A stretch of 64,000 nt of DNA, from assembly GCA_030522415.1 (NCBI GenBank), contig CM060126.1, forward strand, positions 11,668,852 to 11,732,851, given 5' to 3'. The notes beneath the pieces were generated by a model, which was not told where the DNA came from, made no database searches, and saw only the letters and a program-made list of their open reading frames with translations. Both the position numbers and the translations under genes were made by a program. Positions 11,282-22,411 of the stretch are shown piece after piece; within the stretch, counting starts at the first letter, position 1, and the number at the start of each line of letters is the position of its first letter. The stretch comes from Channallabes apus. Its lineage: Eukaryota; Chordata; Actinopteri; Siluriformes; Clariidae.

Positions 11282-12441
11282 AGTTTCCCCCTGAGGGATT
11301 GCGTGCCTCAACACAATTCAGCAAATACAATACTGTTACTATACAGTAAGGCCAGGTAAAAACAGTGCTTGAACATGATGCGCCCCTCCCCCCACCCCGT
11401 GTTGTCTGGTCTAGAACGGCGCTGCCTCTGACCGTCTTTTGTCTTGTAAATGAGTATTCTCACTCACCTTCCAATCCCCCCAGCGCACACACTCTGTTTG
11501 TACTGTAAACTGTAAACTGTAACTGTGTTTGCTAGGGCACTTGGTTATACACAGTACTTTAATGTATGGAACACTTACTTAACTTACTGGTTTGGTTTAA
11601 ATATCGCTTATTACCTTATTCAACAAAATAAATTCATTATTAACGTATTGAAGTATTTTAGTTAAGGACAAAAACTGTGCTTGTGTTTAGAACTGCTGAA
11701 CAGCCGAAAACACACACACACCCATCCCCCCGCCAAAAACACACACGCACACACAGAGCAATTAACACCATGTCATACTCAGGAGTGGAAGGTGAGAAAC
11801 CTCAATGGAGAATACCAAGTTTGTCGTTGCTCTTTTGGAGTTCTTAAAACCTAAAACATTTATTTATACTGAGAAAAAATTATTATGGGTCACAATCACA
11901 AACACAAATACATATAATCAAGTGTTTAACTGGTTTCATTTGTTTCTATGATCAATAATTATTATTATTATTTTCAGCCCAACTCTTTGACTATTTAAAA
12001 CAAAGTTGTGTCCCATTTTTTGCCCATTGAAGTTGTTGGTTCAACTAAACAATTTTTAAATAGCCAAACAATCCCCCAAAATTAAAACACGCAAAACACT
12101 TTAACAATTCAATTTATTCTTCCAAAACTAGTCAAAGTTAAAACAGTAATTTATATAAAACAGATGAATACATGTTGTCTTTTTGCTTAAAGTTCATTAA
12201 ACAACCCGGATACACCAGCTGCTTATAAGTCTCTATCTATAGTCCTTTTACATTAAAATATAAATTTTTCAAATATCAAAACTATTACATATTTGTTATT
12301 AATAATGTTATTACTTAACAGTTTAAGTCTTTGTTTCCCCCAAAGTACTGTATCAGACATTTTGCAGTTCTATGTTCAGAATATACAGTAGACCTGATCA
12401 AACATCATTCTAAAGCTGTCGGACTGTGACGTCATCCCTCC

Positions 12442-12548
12442 TACAGCTCCCTCAACAGCTTGTTCAGGCTCCTCCAGTCCTGTAGCTCCAAAAGTCCAGC
12501 CGTCAGCCGTCTGACCCCCCAATCCTCCACAGCGGAGCTCTGCTTAAA
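12442..12548 (-). other. Possible terminal coding exon of an unidentified gene
   Basis: On the minus strand an AG acceptor-like sequence (CTTTAAGCAG, ending near 12542) is followed by an open 32-codon frame that ends in TAG. It contains EDWGVRRLTAGLLELQDW and a leucine-rich end (NKLLREL). A possible non-coding first exon upstream ends TTCGTG/GTAAGTG near 13670. A GAATAAAT motif downstream (about 12115) could signal polyadenylation. The family is not recognised. It could be a remnant of the transposon's own gene or captured host sequence. Confidence 0.3.
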
Positions 12549-12699
12549 GACAACAGGAGAATTTAGTCAAGACAAAGATAAATAAACTTTACAGAACATA
12601 TAGTTCTAATAAAAATAAAATATATTAATAAATCTATTTACCACAGAGTGTGTAAAATACTGTTTTGGGGATTCTGGAATGTAAATAAACTGCCTGTGC

Positions 12700-12922
12700 T
12701 AATGTTAACCAGTGAACAGTGTTAGTGTTAACCAGTGAACAGTGGTAATGTTAACCAGTGAACAGTGTTAGTGTTAACCAGTGAACAGTGTTAGTGTTAA
12801 CCAGTGAACAGTGTTAGTGTTAACCAGTGAACAGTGTTAGTGTTAACCAGTGAACAGTGTTAGTGTTAACCAGTGAACAGTGTTAGTGTTAACCAGTGAA
12901 CAGTGTTAGTGTTAACCAGTGA
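12700..12922. repeat. 23-bp minisatellite, about 10 units
   Basis: Unit GTTAGTGTTAACCAGTGAAC plus AGT, almost perfectly repeated about ten times; the early units carry AATG variants. Confidence 0.95.
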
Positions 12923-13058
12923 CTGTCTGTATTATCGTCTGCATTAAATTAACCGGGAATTTACTTAATGCGCTTCTCATACAAATAAGTTAAGCGATAT
13001 AACACTCGTATATGAGCATTAGTTCATCCCTGAAGCCAAACTATAACTTACTGAAGCC

Positions 13059-13092
<34 letters not shown>

Positions 13093-13990
13093 CCCCCCTC
13101 CTCCTCCTCCTTAACTGATAAACACTTCTGTGTTGTTATTCAGCTCGTTAACTAAGCGCTCGCGCTACCGCGGAAAGTGTATAAAATATAAACCGGGTTA
13201 TGAGCGTTACTAGCTCCTGTACAGCTCCCCTCAGTCTCTGTCCCTCATCAACTGCATCACATTATATTACAGTCACAGAAATAACCTGCAGATTAACTCT
13301 TAACCAGAGAATAAATAAGCGCTGAATTTATCCAGACAACACGCGGTGAGATTCTCTCAGTATTTACAGAGAACACAAACACTCTTCATCGGGTAGTGCA
13401 GCTCTTGTAATAGGGACATTAATAGTATTGTCGAAGCTTGAGCATGTTTTTGAGTTAAAGTGGAGTGACATTGTGAGTGTGTGACACTGACAGTAAGCTG
13501 TAATATTAACTCCAGACTTGGTAAACATATCATTAAGTTCTCTAAAGTCACATCTGACCGCTGCTGCTGCTGCTGCCAGTGATATTTAAAACTGCCAATA
13601 AAAAAACTAAACTGGGAAATAAACTGTAAACTACCCCAAACACATTTTATAAAATAAAACATCACTTACCACGAATAGTCCGTTAAGCCGCCATCTTCAT
13701 CTCTGTAGTTTGGCAGCGTCAGTTCGGCGGGGGTGGAGGCGGGTTGTTAAAATCACGTGATTGCAACTCAGCGCAGCTGGCTTGTTTTAACGTGTTCTTG
13801 AGAACGAAGCGCCATCTAGTGGTGGCACCAGGTAAATGAATAAATTGGGCTTGAATGGGCGTGTTTACTGTGAAATCTTGACACGCCTTTCGGCCAGAAA
13901 AGGGAGGGGGGATTACGGCGTGCAAAGGCCATTCACACGCCATTCACACTTCAGCCACACTGTCGCGGCTATTTGGCGTGGCTCCCACTG

Positions 13991-15700
13991 TACCTGCTCT
14001 CCCGGCTCAAAGTCTCGCCCCCGGCTATGAGTGTCATAAACCCGGCGCTGCTTAACACCGGCGTCCGCCAAGTGTTTGCGCGCTAACTCGTGAACATGGA
14101 ACAGTTCAAAAGTAATCAAAAAGTAACAAAAGTAATCCAACCCCGGTTCCGTGGGTAAGTCTGATTGTGGAGGTGGTCCAAAAACAAGGTCCACTGGAGT
14201 GCGCAGCTCGCGGCCAAACATGAGAACAGCTGGCGTTAGCTGCGATGACTCCTGTACTGCTGTGCGATATGCCCAAAGCACGAGAGGCAAATGTTCGTCC
14301 CAATCGCGTTGCCGATCGCTGGTAAGTAGGGCGAGTTGTGTGGTGAGCGTCCGATTGAAGCGCTCCACGAGGCCGTCACTTTGTGGATGGAGTGGCGTGG
14401 TGCGGGTCTTTTTCACCCCGAGGCGTTCGCACACCGCCGCAAACACCTCCGCCTCGAAGTTGCGCCCCTGATCGCTGTGTAACTGCTCTGGAGCGCCAAA
14501 CCGGCTGAACACCTCATCCACTAGCACTCGGGCCGTGGTGGAGGCGCTCTGATCAGGCACAGCGAAAGCCCCCGGCCACTTTGTGAAGTAATCCACAACG
14601 ACCAGCACATAACGGTTACCCCGATCGGAAACGGGGAACGGTCCAAGGATGTCCACGCCCATACGCTCCATGGGTGCCCCCAGCCGAAAGTCCTGCAGCG
14701 GTGCTCGCGAACGCTGGGTAGGGCCCTTCTTTGCTGTGCACGAGTCGCATCTGTGGACAAAGAGTTCGCTATCAGTATGACAACCTGGCCAGTAGAAACG
14801 GGCGCGCAACCGCCGCAAAGTTTTTGTCACACCGAAGTGTCCCGAACCCGTATGCCCGTGAACCAACCCCAACACGCACGCCCTCAAAGTCCTGGGTACC
14901 AGAAGCTGAAAACACTCGCCAGCGCCGCACGGCCGCTCCCAGCGGCGGTAGAGTAGACCTTCACGCAACGCTGGGCGGGTAAACTGCGAGTGGAGAGCCT
15001 TTGCCTCTAGCCCCAGATGAGCGATCGTGGTATAATCCGGTCTCAGGCCCGCTTTAACCCAACCCAGTACTTGCTGCAGAACTGGATCACCCTCCTGCTC
15101 GGCTGCGAGCTGATCATTGTCCAGCTGTGGCACAGGTGAGATGACGCTGGGAGGTGCCCTAGGCGAGGCAGTGACTCGGCTGAATGCCGGAACGGTCGGC
15201 TGATCACACCCGGGGGTTCCGGAGGATTGAACGGGAGGGATGTTGTGCATTAGTGGTTCCGGGGGTTGGCCCGCGTCGCAACCGCGCTCCTCGACCCGCT
15301 CACAGTACCGACAACGCGCTTCGCTGCATGGCCGGCGAGATAACGCGTCGGCGTTAGCGTGTAGCTTCCCGGCTCGGTGTTCAATGGTGAAACTATAGTC
15401 CTGCAATCGCTCCAGCCAACGCGCTAACTGCCCTTCGGGTTCTTTAAAACTGAGCAGCCACACTAGCGAAGCGTGATCGGTCCGCAGCAGGAAGGTTTGC
15501 CTGTATAAGTACGGCCGGAAGTGTTTTAGCGCCGCGACGACAGCTAACAGCTCGCGCCGCGTGACGCAATAATTTCGCTCAGGCCCAGACAACGCGCGGT
15601 TGAAATACGCGACAACCCGCTCTTGGCCACCGGAAACCTGAGACAGTACGGCCCCCAGCCCTACATCGCTCGCGTCTGTGTCAAGGGTGAACGCGCGCAC
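13991..15700 (-). pseudogene. Gypsy pol: RNase H and integrase
   Basis: A long open minus-strand frame without an ATG start. RNase H comes first (TLDTDASDVGLGAVLSQ, TRRELLAVVAALKHFRPYL, RTDHASLVWLL). The integrase zinc region follows (HTGSGHFGVTKTL, then HRCDSCTAKKG), and then the catalytic core with D (MGVDILGPFP), D (QLHSDQGRNFE) and E (SDGLVERFNRTL). The expected reverse transcriptase before RNase H is absent. The frame is cut at 13991 by the TA-flanked transposon and resumes at 9292. Confidence 0.9.
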
Positions 15701-16681
15701 TGCATCCGGATAGCCGTCGGCGTCCGGAGGCGTCGCGGGTGCAACCGAACAGGAGCTGCGTTCCCCGTATCAATCTTGTGCTGCACCAGATTGGTATGGG
15801 TGCAATCGCGCTCGTCTACCGCGAATACATCCGCGAATTCGTTAAGGATCTCAGCGTTTCGGTCTGTGTCGAAGTTAACCCCGCGCTGCTACGTCGCAAA
15901 AGCTCGTCTAGCACGCTTGCTCGGTCATGTACCGGATGCCGTGGTTTAGTTGTTAGCAACCTAGCTACGCCGAAATCCCCACACAGAGTCCCGTCCGTTA
16001 GGCTGAGCGCGGCCCCCCCACCTTTCCAAAATGTCCAGCCCCAATATACAGCTATCCTCAATGTTCCCCAGCAAAAAGTCATGAACATAGCTATGTTGAT
16101 TCGCACCGATCGACGAGCCCGTATCTTCAACCGGCTCCCAGACACGGTGCGGATGCTAAAAGCCGGCTTAGGCACTTTGCCAGCGCGAACCGGGTGCCGC
16201 CAACCTGACGTGTTCGCGGAGCCGCAGCGGTCGGAGACCCCGGAGGAATGCACGACGAGCTAGCTCTTCCTGCTGATCGTGCTCGAATTCAGGGTAGCCG
16301 CTCACGGACCACGAGCTCTTCGCCAGCCACTTCTGTGCGGTCACCCGCGCCGAACCGGAAGTGGAGCGATTCCCGCAGCTTCGCCCAGTCCTTCCGCTCC
16401 TCGGCCCGGAGGTCCTCGAGCACCCGGAGTGCGTCGCCCTCAAGCGAGAGTGCTACGCGGACCGCGATTTCCGCTGGGGACCAGCCCGTGAGATCGGCGG
16501 CGAGCTCTACCTGCGCAAAAAATGCGTAGGGTTCGACGGCGCCGTTATAGAAAGGAAGGCGCAGCTGTAAGTCGCCTCGCCGGTTAATGGCGCATGGGGC
16601 TTGATCTGTGAGAAGCTCCGCCCCGAGATCTTTGATCTTCTTCAGATCCTCCGCCGTTCGCTCCAACTCGGAGATCTCCAT
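15701..16681 (-). pseudogene. Gypsy gag and pre-RT region, frameshifted and deleted
   Basis: The start ATG at 16681 lies next to the primer site. The first part (MEISELERTAEDLKK, then LPFYNGAVEPYAFFAQVELA) has the layout of a gypsy gag capsid region and stays open to about 16290. Later parts change frame (EFEHDQQEELARRAFLRGLR near 16200). Before the RT the text reads LTSTQTETLRSL and then CTHTNLVQHKIDTG (about 15780-15860), the standard linker ahead of RT. The protein then passes straight into RNase H, so roughly the whole RT core has been deleted near 15700-15740. Confidence 0.75.
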
Positions 16682-16697
16682 CCCACTTCTGACACCA
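16682..16697 (-). promoter_or_regulatory. Primer-binding site complementary to tRNA-Leu
   Basis: The minus strand reads TGGTGTCAGAAGTGGG next to the 5' LTR. It is the exact complement of the 3' end of vertebrate tRNA-Leu(CAG) (CCCACTTCTGACACCA). This fixes the orientation and the inner LTR boundary. Confidence 0.85.
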
Positions 16698-16698
16698 A

Positions 16699-16939
16699 TG
16701 TAGCATTTTTCAACGCTATCAGGGATCTTGGAGGACGAGTGAGCTTGGTGGCTACCCAATGTAATGACTGGGAGTATTTTATTAATCTCAGCACAAGCAT
16801 AAACACACAGGTCAAAACACACATACCACATGCTTAAACATGGCCGAAGCCACTAACCTAAAACCAATATCCCACCCATGGTAAACACAAACATAATGCT
16901 GGACCAAAGCCGGCGGTCGCCAGCCCCGCCCACGCCACA
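16699..16939 (-). repeat. Gypsy 5' LTR (241 bp)
   Basis: Minus-strand ends are TGTGGCG and GCTACA. It is nearly identical to the split LTR at 3854-3973 plus 8839-8948, apart from a short deletion in the latter. Confidence 0.9.
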
Positions 16940-16989
16940 CTATACATTTTAGGAATATATTAACATTTGCAGACATCATTATATGTTGA

Positions 16990-18017
16990 ATGGAACTTGT
17001 AAGCCTTTGAATGGTGTTAAAAATACTTGCAAAACAAGTATTGCAGCCATACATTGGAGGGAACTTCTGAGGTGGTCAGTGATTGATTGAACGGTCGGTC
17101 GGAGGGGGTTGTGATCACACCTATAAATCTTTTGTTCTAGGCTATCGGTCAAATATCTCTCGACTTGGAAGCAAAAACATGCAAGGGATTTCAGCATCTC
17201 GACGCACATACTAAGCTGTTTATAAAGTAGATACTGTTTGTTTTTTCATTTTGTAATTTTTCCCGTGTTTACTGTGTACTGTATGTATATTCATTTTTTA
17301 ATGAATTACTGTAAATAAACTACACATTCCGTTACCAGAAATGACTTTTCAGTTTTTTGTGTGTGCTAAACTAAACTTCAGGGTCAAAGTAATATCGATT
17401 TTATTTGAAAAGTATTATATATTTACAATGCTGATAAGTTCAAGCTTAGATTCATATATAAACTGCTTCAAAGTCTTTCCACCCCGTGACCGCTGAAATC
17501 CGACAGACGTAGGGCTCAAGGGAGGTGTGTCTGTGTGTGTGTATATGTGTGCGCGTGTGTATGTGTGTGTGTGCGCGTGCGCTTCAGCCTGTCCTTTTTT
17601 CAGCGGATTTTTCCGCTACCGCAGATCAGTTTATCAACTTGTAATATATACATTTTAGGAATATATTAACATGTGCAGACATTTATTTGAGGGTGCGCTG
17701 CCCTCTCTTGCCCCTACGTACCTACGTAGAGCCTACACACACACCTATCTATCTATCTATCATATAAATACACATTTGAAATCTGCATCTACATTTTCTG
17801 TTACAAGTATATAATTAGGTTCAGCTGAGACTCATGATCAATGGTGTTAGGGTACTTATGTAGTGATAATTAGTTTCAGCCAAATCATTAAAACTAACAA
17901 TGGACTATGACACTCTTGAGAGGGGATATGAAGGTGTTATTCATTTATTTATTCTCTACAAGGGTGCGAACTACAATACAGACCAAACTATAACTCTCTC
18001 TTACTCCTATAAAAATC
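16990..18017. other. Repeat-rich stretch without a gene
   Basis: Contains a GT-rich microsatellite (17520-17580), the intact copy of the gypsy target repeat (17595-17690) and a short TCTA run (about 17744). Short ORFs look accidental. Confidence 0.5.
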
Positions 18018-18095
18018 CTAAATATAAACAAACAAAATACAGCTTTTTTTCCTCAGAGGTAAACGGAAAAGTGAAGTTGTTCAGCTGTTTACGGT
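18018..18095 (+). repeat. Repeat block flanking the Harbinger element; second copy at 22333-22406
   Basis: CTAAATATAAACAAACAAAA followed by TACAGC, a T run and CAGAGGTAAACGGAAAAGTG occurs on both sides of the Harbinger element in the same orientation. The CGGAAAAGTGAAGTTGTTCAG part also occurs in the TTAA-bounded repeat copies (about 43070 and 58410). Confidence 0.65.
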
Positions 18096-18219
18096 CACTG
18101 CAGCTTCTTCAAAGTCTTCCCACTCCGTGACCGCTGAAATCCGACACGACACCACGTTAGGCTACGTCTTGACTCATTTGTATACCGACGGTGATTGGAT
18201 GTTTCCCAAGGGCTCAGGG

Positions 18220-18252
<33 letters not shown>

Positions 18253-19326
18253 TATTGGCGCTTTTCCACTGCATAGAACGGCACGACACGGTTCAGTTCT
18301 ACTCACTTTTGGGGGGTTTTCCACTGGGAACAGTACATAGTACCTGGTCCTATTTTCAGTACCACCTCGGCCGAGGTTCCAAGCGTGCTGAACCGTTACC
18401 AAAACGTGACGCATAAACTCTGCTGGTCACCGATTGGCCGGAGAAAATCGTCATTACTGCGTCACTGAACTTGTGACACGAGACACAACAGAACTGCATT
18501 CCAGAGAAGTATCGCACGCACCTTTTGTTCTAACAAAAAATGGCTGTTTCGGGGTCTATTGAGGAAGTGCAGACGTTCCTCTCGTTGGTAGCCGAGGATC
18601 GAATCCAGCGAGAGCTGGATGGGGCGACGCGGAATGAGAAAGTTTTTCAGGAGGTCGCCAAGCTCTTGGGTGCACACGGCTACCATCGGACTTACAAACA
18701 GTGTAGGGACAAGTTAAAAAAAATGAAGAGTGACTACAGGAGTATAAAGGACCACAACAGCCGGAGTGGTTCAAACAGGCGCTCGTGGAAGTGGTTCGAC
18801 CAGATGGACGCAATCTGGACTCGGCCACGCCAGTGTTGGACTCGGCCACGCCATTGTTGTTGAACACGATCGAGGATGGTACGTTGTGTTAATATAATGT
18901 TTGAAATCTTACCTTTATTGATTTTATTGACCATCGATTCGTATTTAATATCGCAATTTGACTGTAAAATCATGGCCTAATGAAGCAGGAAGGCCTAGTA
19001 GCTAACATTTATCAGTGGTAGTGCTATTGTTCATGATCATGCATTTTTCTGGTGTGTTGCAGTAATTTGTGCATTCCCAACTGATCCGACAAACTTTGCG
19101 TTTCAGACTCATTGTCCACGATCGATTCACTTGCACTTTTTTCTCCATGCAACGGCGAATCCTCTTCCCAAGCGGTGCTAGCAGCGTCTCCACCACCCCC
19201 GCCAACGCCATCACCATCAACCTCCAGCGGCACGACGACACCACAGCGTGTGTTAACGGGTATGATACAAATTTGATATTTCATAAATTAAAGTATGTAC
19301 AAATAGGATATCACAATATAGGATAT

Positions 19327-19926
19327 AAAGGTCCTTCTAAAAACAATAGCATATTGTGATGAAGTAAATTTTTCCGTAATGTACTGATAAACATTAGACT
19401 AGTATCCTTTATATTCATTACACACAACTGAAGTAGTTCAAGCCTTTTATTGTTTTAATATTGATGATTGTGGCATACAGCTCATGAAAACCCAAAATCC
19501 CTGTCTCAAAAAAGCTTATTTCATCCGACCAATAAAAGAAAAGTGTTTTTAATACACAGAAAGGAAGCATTAAAATACTTCAGTTGTGTGTAATGAATCT
19601 AAAATATATGGAAGGCAAATGTTTATCAGTAAATCACAGAAAATAATAAAGGTCATTATTTTCTGTGATTTACTGATAAACATTTGCCTTCCATATATTT
19701 TAGATTCATTACACACAAACTGAAGTAGTTCAAGCCTTTCATTGTTTCAATATTGATGATTGTGGCATACAGCTCATGAAAACCCAAACATAAGTATTTT
19801 AATGCTTCCTTTTTTTGTATTAAAAACACTTTTCTTTTATTTATATTGAAACAATAAAAGGCTTGAACTACTTCAGTTTGTGTAATGACCTTGATCACAA
19901 TATGCTAATATTTTGAGAAGGACCTG
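19327..19926. mobile_element. Tc1-derived MITE in intron 2 of the Harbinger Myb-like gene
   Basis: The ends match the Tc1 element at 37155-38351 (AGGTCCTTCT at the left, GAGAAGGACCTG at the right), as do the subterminal sequences (GAAGTAGTTCAAGCC). No transposase is left. The middle contains two end regions head to head, making a long palindrome at 19577-19727. Confidence 0.75.
19577..19727. repeat. Near-perfect palindrome, arms about 70 bp
   Basis: ACTTCAGTTGTGTGTAATG through CAGAAAATAAT is mirrored by ATTATTTTCTGTG through CATTACACACAAACTGAAGT around a centre near 19652. It consists of two Tc1-MITE ends facing each other. Confidence 0.85.
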
Positions 19927-20719
19927 TATGTCCTTATATACCGTGTCGCATGAATTCCTGTTGCTTACCATAAATAGTAAAATATTACCATATAATGCCA
20001 TAAAGACTGTAAATGTTATTGAGGGGAAAAAATTACTAATATTTTCTCCCATTTTTACTCCAATTCTCTATGCTTTGGTCCAGGCAAGAGGAAACAGAAC
20101 CTGCAACATCAGGAACATCTCACTGTATTAAGAGAGATGCTGGTGACAGACATTCAGCAGCAGGAGCTGAACCGTGCCCAGAGGGAGCGACACTTGCAGA
20201 TGGCACTTGAGGAGGCCAAACAAGCGAGGGGGCAGGAAGCAGCCTTGAGGGCAGAGGAACACTCTCAGACGGCTGCTTTCAATCAAGCATTCCTCAATGT
20301 TATGGGGATGCTTGTCCAGGCAATGAGTGGCCGACGGGAATAGGAACACTCTTGCTGACTAATCCCATAGGCATGTGTTTGTTTGTTTTTTGATAGTTTG
20401 CACTACATGTCTGCACACAGTTTCATATGTATATAATTTTTGCACTTTATTTTTTTCATGTGTGTTCTGTTCATATTTTTATTATAAGTGTTGTGCTTTA
20501 ATAAAAACAAATTTCTCAAAAACGTGTACCCCAAGACTATATTACATTATTATTGTATGAGCAGGTAATGTAACTCTTGATAAAGACAAATGATTAATGC
20601 TGCCACAATACAAGCCAAGACGATTAAAAAACAAAACAAAACACGGAATTCATTGTAAAGTTTGAAATGTAGTCTAAAAATTTATTGATTACACTTTACA
20701 GAACATGCTATGTAAATGG

Positions 20720-22099
20720 TTAGCTATTCAGGTAACGCATCAGACCTGCACGGACATCCCTGCCCTCCTCCTCTACAGCCTGTGGCACTGCCACCACAGT
20801 CTCTGCTGCTGCGGGTGAATCCCAAGCATTCTGATAGGACTCACCATGACTCTCACAAAGGTTATGTAGAGCACAACATGTCAGCACCATGGACTTCACA
20901 AGGTTGACAGCACAGTCATTTCTTTTCATAATGCATCGCCATCTTCCTTTTAATCGACCAAAGGCATTCTCAACAACTACGCGTGCTCTGCAGATTTTCA
21001 TGTTGTAAACCTGCTGCTCTGCTGTCAGGTGTCCAGTGTCAATGAAAGGTTTAAGGGCCAGTTCTGCAAGGGATAGGCAGAGTCTCCCAGAATGTAGTAG
21101 CCAGCAGTCACCCCACCTATGTTTCTGGTGTTAGCTGGTATGTGGTTTCCACGGCTTGCCAACTCCCACAGTGTTGACAGTCTCAAAACCCGAGCATCAT
21201 GCAGGCTTCCAGGCAGTCCTGTGAACACATTCCAGAAAAGTCCCTTCCCATCCACAACACCTTGAAGGATGATGGAGTGCCAGCCTTTACGGTTGAAATA
21301 GTCAGTGATATTCCTCTGGTGCTATAATGGGGATGTGTGATCCATCAATACCACCAATACAGTGTGGGAGCCCCCACCTGTTCTCAATGTAGGCAGCCAT
21401 TTCTTTAAACTTTTGCTGATCCGGATAACGAATTAGCTCTGGCACCAAAAGGGTTTCTGCTGCTGCACAGAACTCCTGAACACACCGACACACAGTCGTT
21501 ATGCTTACACCAAAAAGATGTCCAACACTTCTGTACTCAGCACCGGTTGTAAGCTTCCACAGTGCGATGGCTATTCTTTTCTTTAAAGGTACACACACGC
21601 GGAAGTTTGTGTCCCGTCTCTTCATCGCTGGACGCAGTTTGTTGCATAGGTGGATGAATGTTTCTTCGGACATTCTAAAGTTCTCCAGCCACTGAGTGTT
21701 TGTAAAACCGGGAACAATCACATCCCACCACTCTGAAGCACGGTTAAATGTCCAAACAGATGGTCTGTTGCGGCGACTTTTTTGCAAAATGTGGTAGATC
21801 TGTAATATACAGAATCAGCGTTTTAAGTTACACTTAAACAGTTAAGTTCATTTTATGCTTTGCAACAGTGATACAAGTTAGCTAGTGATGTGCTTTTTTG
21901 AATGCTTACCCTTGTGCGTCGTCGAGCTGAAGTGTTGTCGTCGTCTGCGTGTTGTTGTAAAAGTTCCAAAACTCTTGTTTTTTTTAGCTGTGTTTTCTTT
22001 GGCTGCCATCAGCCTCTTTTGAAATAAACTCCTTCGTCTCGCTGTTAAAAACATCCACATGCCGAGAATGAAGAACACCATGCCGTCGATATGCTCCAT
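20720..22099 (-). pseudogene. Harbinger (HARBI1-like) DDE transposase with frameshifts
   Basis: Start ATG at 22099 (MEHIDGMVFFILGMWMFL). An A-run frameshift near 21985 breaks exon 1, whose donor (AAG/GTAAGC) lies near 21906. Exon 2 starts near 21799 with a helix-turn-helix-type region (MSEETFIHLCNKLRPAM, GVSITTVCRCVQEF). The DDE triad is visible: D in GGIDGSHIPI, D in LGDSAYPL, E in VVENAFGRLKGRW. Frameshifts lie near 21305 and 21050. The protein ends RAGLMRYLNS. The preserved catalytic residues and few lesions suggest recent inactivation. Confidence 0.88.
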
Positions 22100-22411
22100 T
22101 GTTGTGCGTTTGTTTGTGGCGCGTTTACGATGACGTCACGGCAGTAGAGGCGCCGCAATTCAAACGACACGTGAATAATCCCGCCCACTCTAAAGCGTTA
22201 CTAAACTGCAGTGGAAGTGCAAACTGCGCCGAACCGAAGTGAGTTGAACTGAACCGTGTCGTGCCGTTCTATGCAGTGGAAAAGCGCCATATGTGTGTGC
22301 GTGCGCGCGCGTACTTCTTCTACTGTTCTAAAAACTCTAAATATAAACAAACAAAATACAGCTTTTTTTTCAGAGGTAAACGGAAAAGTGAAGATGTTCA
22401 GTGTCACTATG

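Larger units (their letters stand above)
9293..13990. mobile_element. 4.7-kb DNA transposon with TA target duplication, family unassigned
   Basis: The ends are imperfect inverted repeats of 26 bp (9293-9318 against 13965-13990, two mismatches), beginning CAGTGGGAGCCACG. The dinucleotide TA lies on each side (9291-9292 and 13991-13992). Removing the element and one TA restores the gypsy pol frame exactly, so both boundaries are secure. A CAGT end and TA duplication fit the Tc1/mariner superfamily, but I see no transposase and the GC-rich terminus is not one I recognise. The inside holds a SINE, microsatellites, a 23-bp minisatellite and a possible spliced gene end. It is probably non-autonomous or has picked up sequence. 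Confidence 0.85.
3854..16939 (-). mobile_element. Ty3/gypsy LTR retrotransposon (minus strand), split by two later insertions
   Basis: On the minus strand the order is 5' LTR (16699-16939), tRNA-Leu-type primer site, gag remnants, protease/RT boundary, RNase H, integrase, pol C-terminus, polypurine tract (just above 8948) and 3' LTR. The 3' LTR is split into 3854-3973 and 8839-8948 by a DIRS element, and pol is split by a TA-flanked transposon (9293-13990). The reverse transcriptase core is missing, and gag is frameshifted, so the element is dead. Flanks are TA-rich; I can see only a short TAT overlap as target duplication. Confidence 0.85.
18540..20343 (+). pseudogene. Harbinger Myb/SANT-like DNA-binding protein, 3 exons, one frameshift
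   Basis: Exon 1 (18540-18878) begins MAVSGSIEEVQTFLSLVAED and contains a Myb/SANT-like trihelix (EVAKLLGAHGYHRTYKQC, DKLKKMKSDYRSIKDHN, WKWFDQMDAI). Exon 2 (19107-19259) encodes a Ser/Pro-rich linker. Exon 3 (20084-20343) encodes a charged helix (REMLVTDIQQQELNRAQRER) and ends SGRRE. GT-AG sites and phases agree across both introns if one base missing near 18814 is allowed for; without it the exon-1 frame stops early. In this superfamily the Myb-like protein helps the transposase enter the nucleus and bind the ends. Confidence 0.82.
18256..22289. mobile_element. PIF/Harbinger DNA transposon (4.0 kb), TAT target duplication
   Basis: Inverted ends of about 43 bp start TGGCGCTTTTCCACTGCATA at 18256 and match the reverse complement of the sequence ending at 22289. 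TAT lies outside each end (18253-18255 and 22290-22292), a 3-bp duplication as expected for the superfamily. Two convergent genes lie inside: a Myb/SANT-like protein (+) and a DDE transposase (-), the usual gene pair of autonomous Harbinger elements. Both have a few frameshifts, so this copy is inactive but fairly young. A Tc1-derived MITE sits in an intron of the Myb-like gene. Confidence 0.92.
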
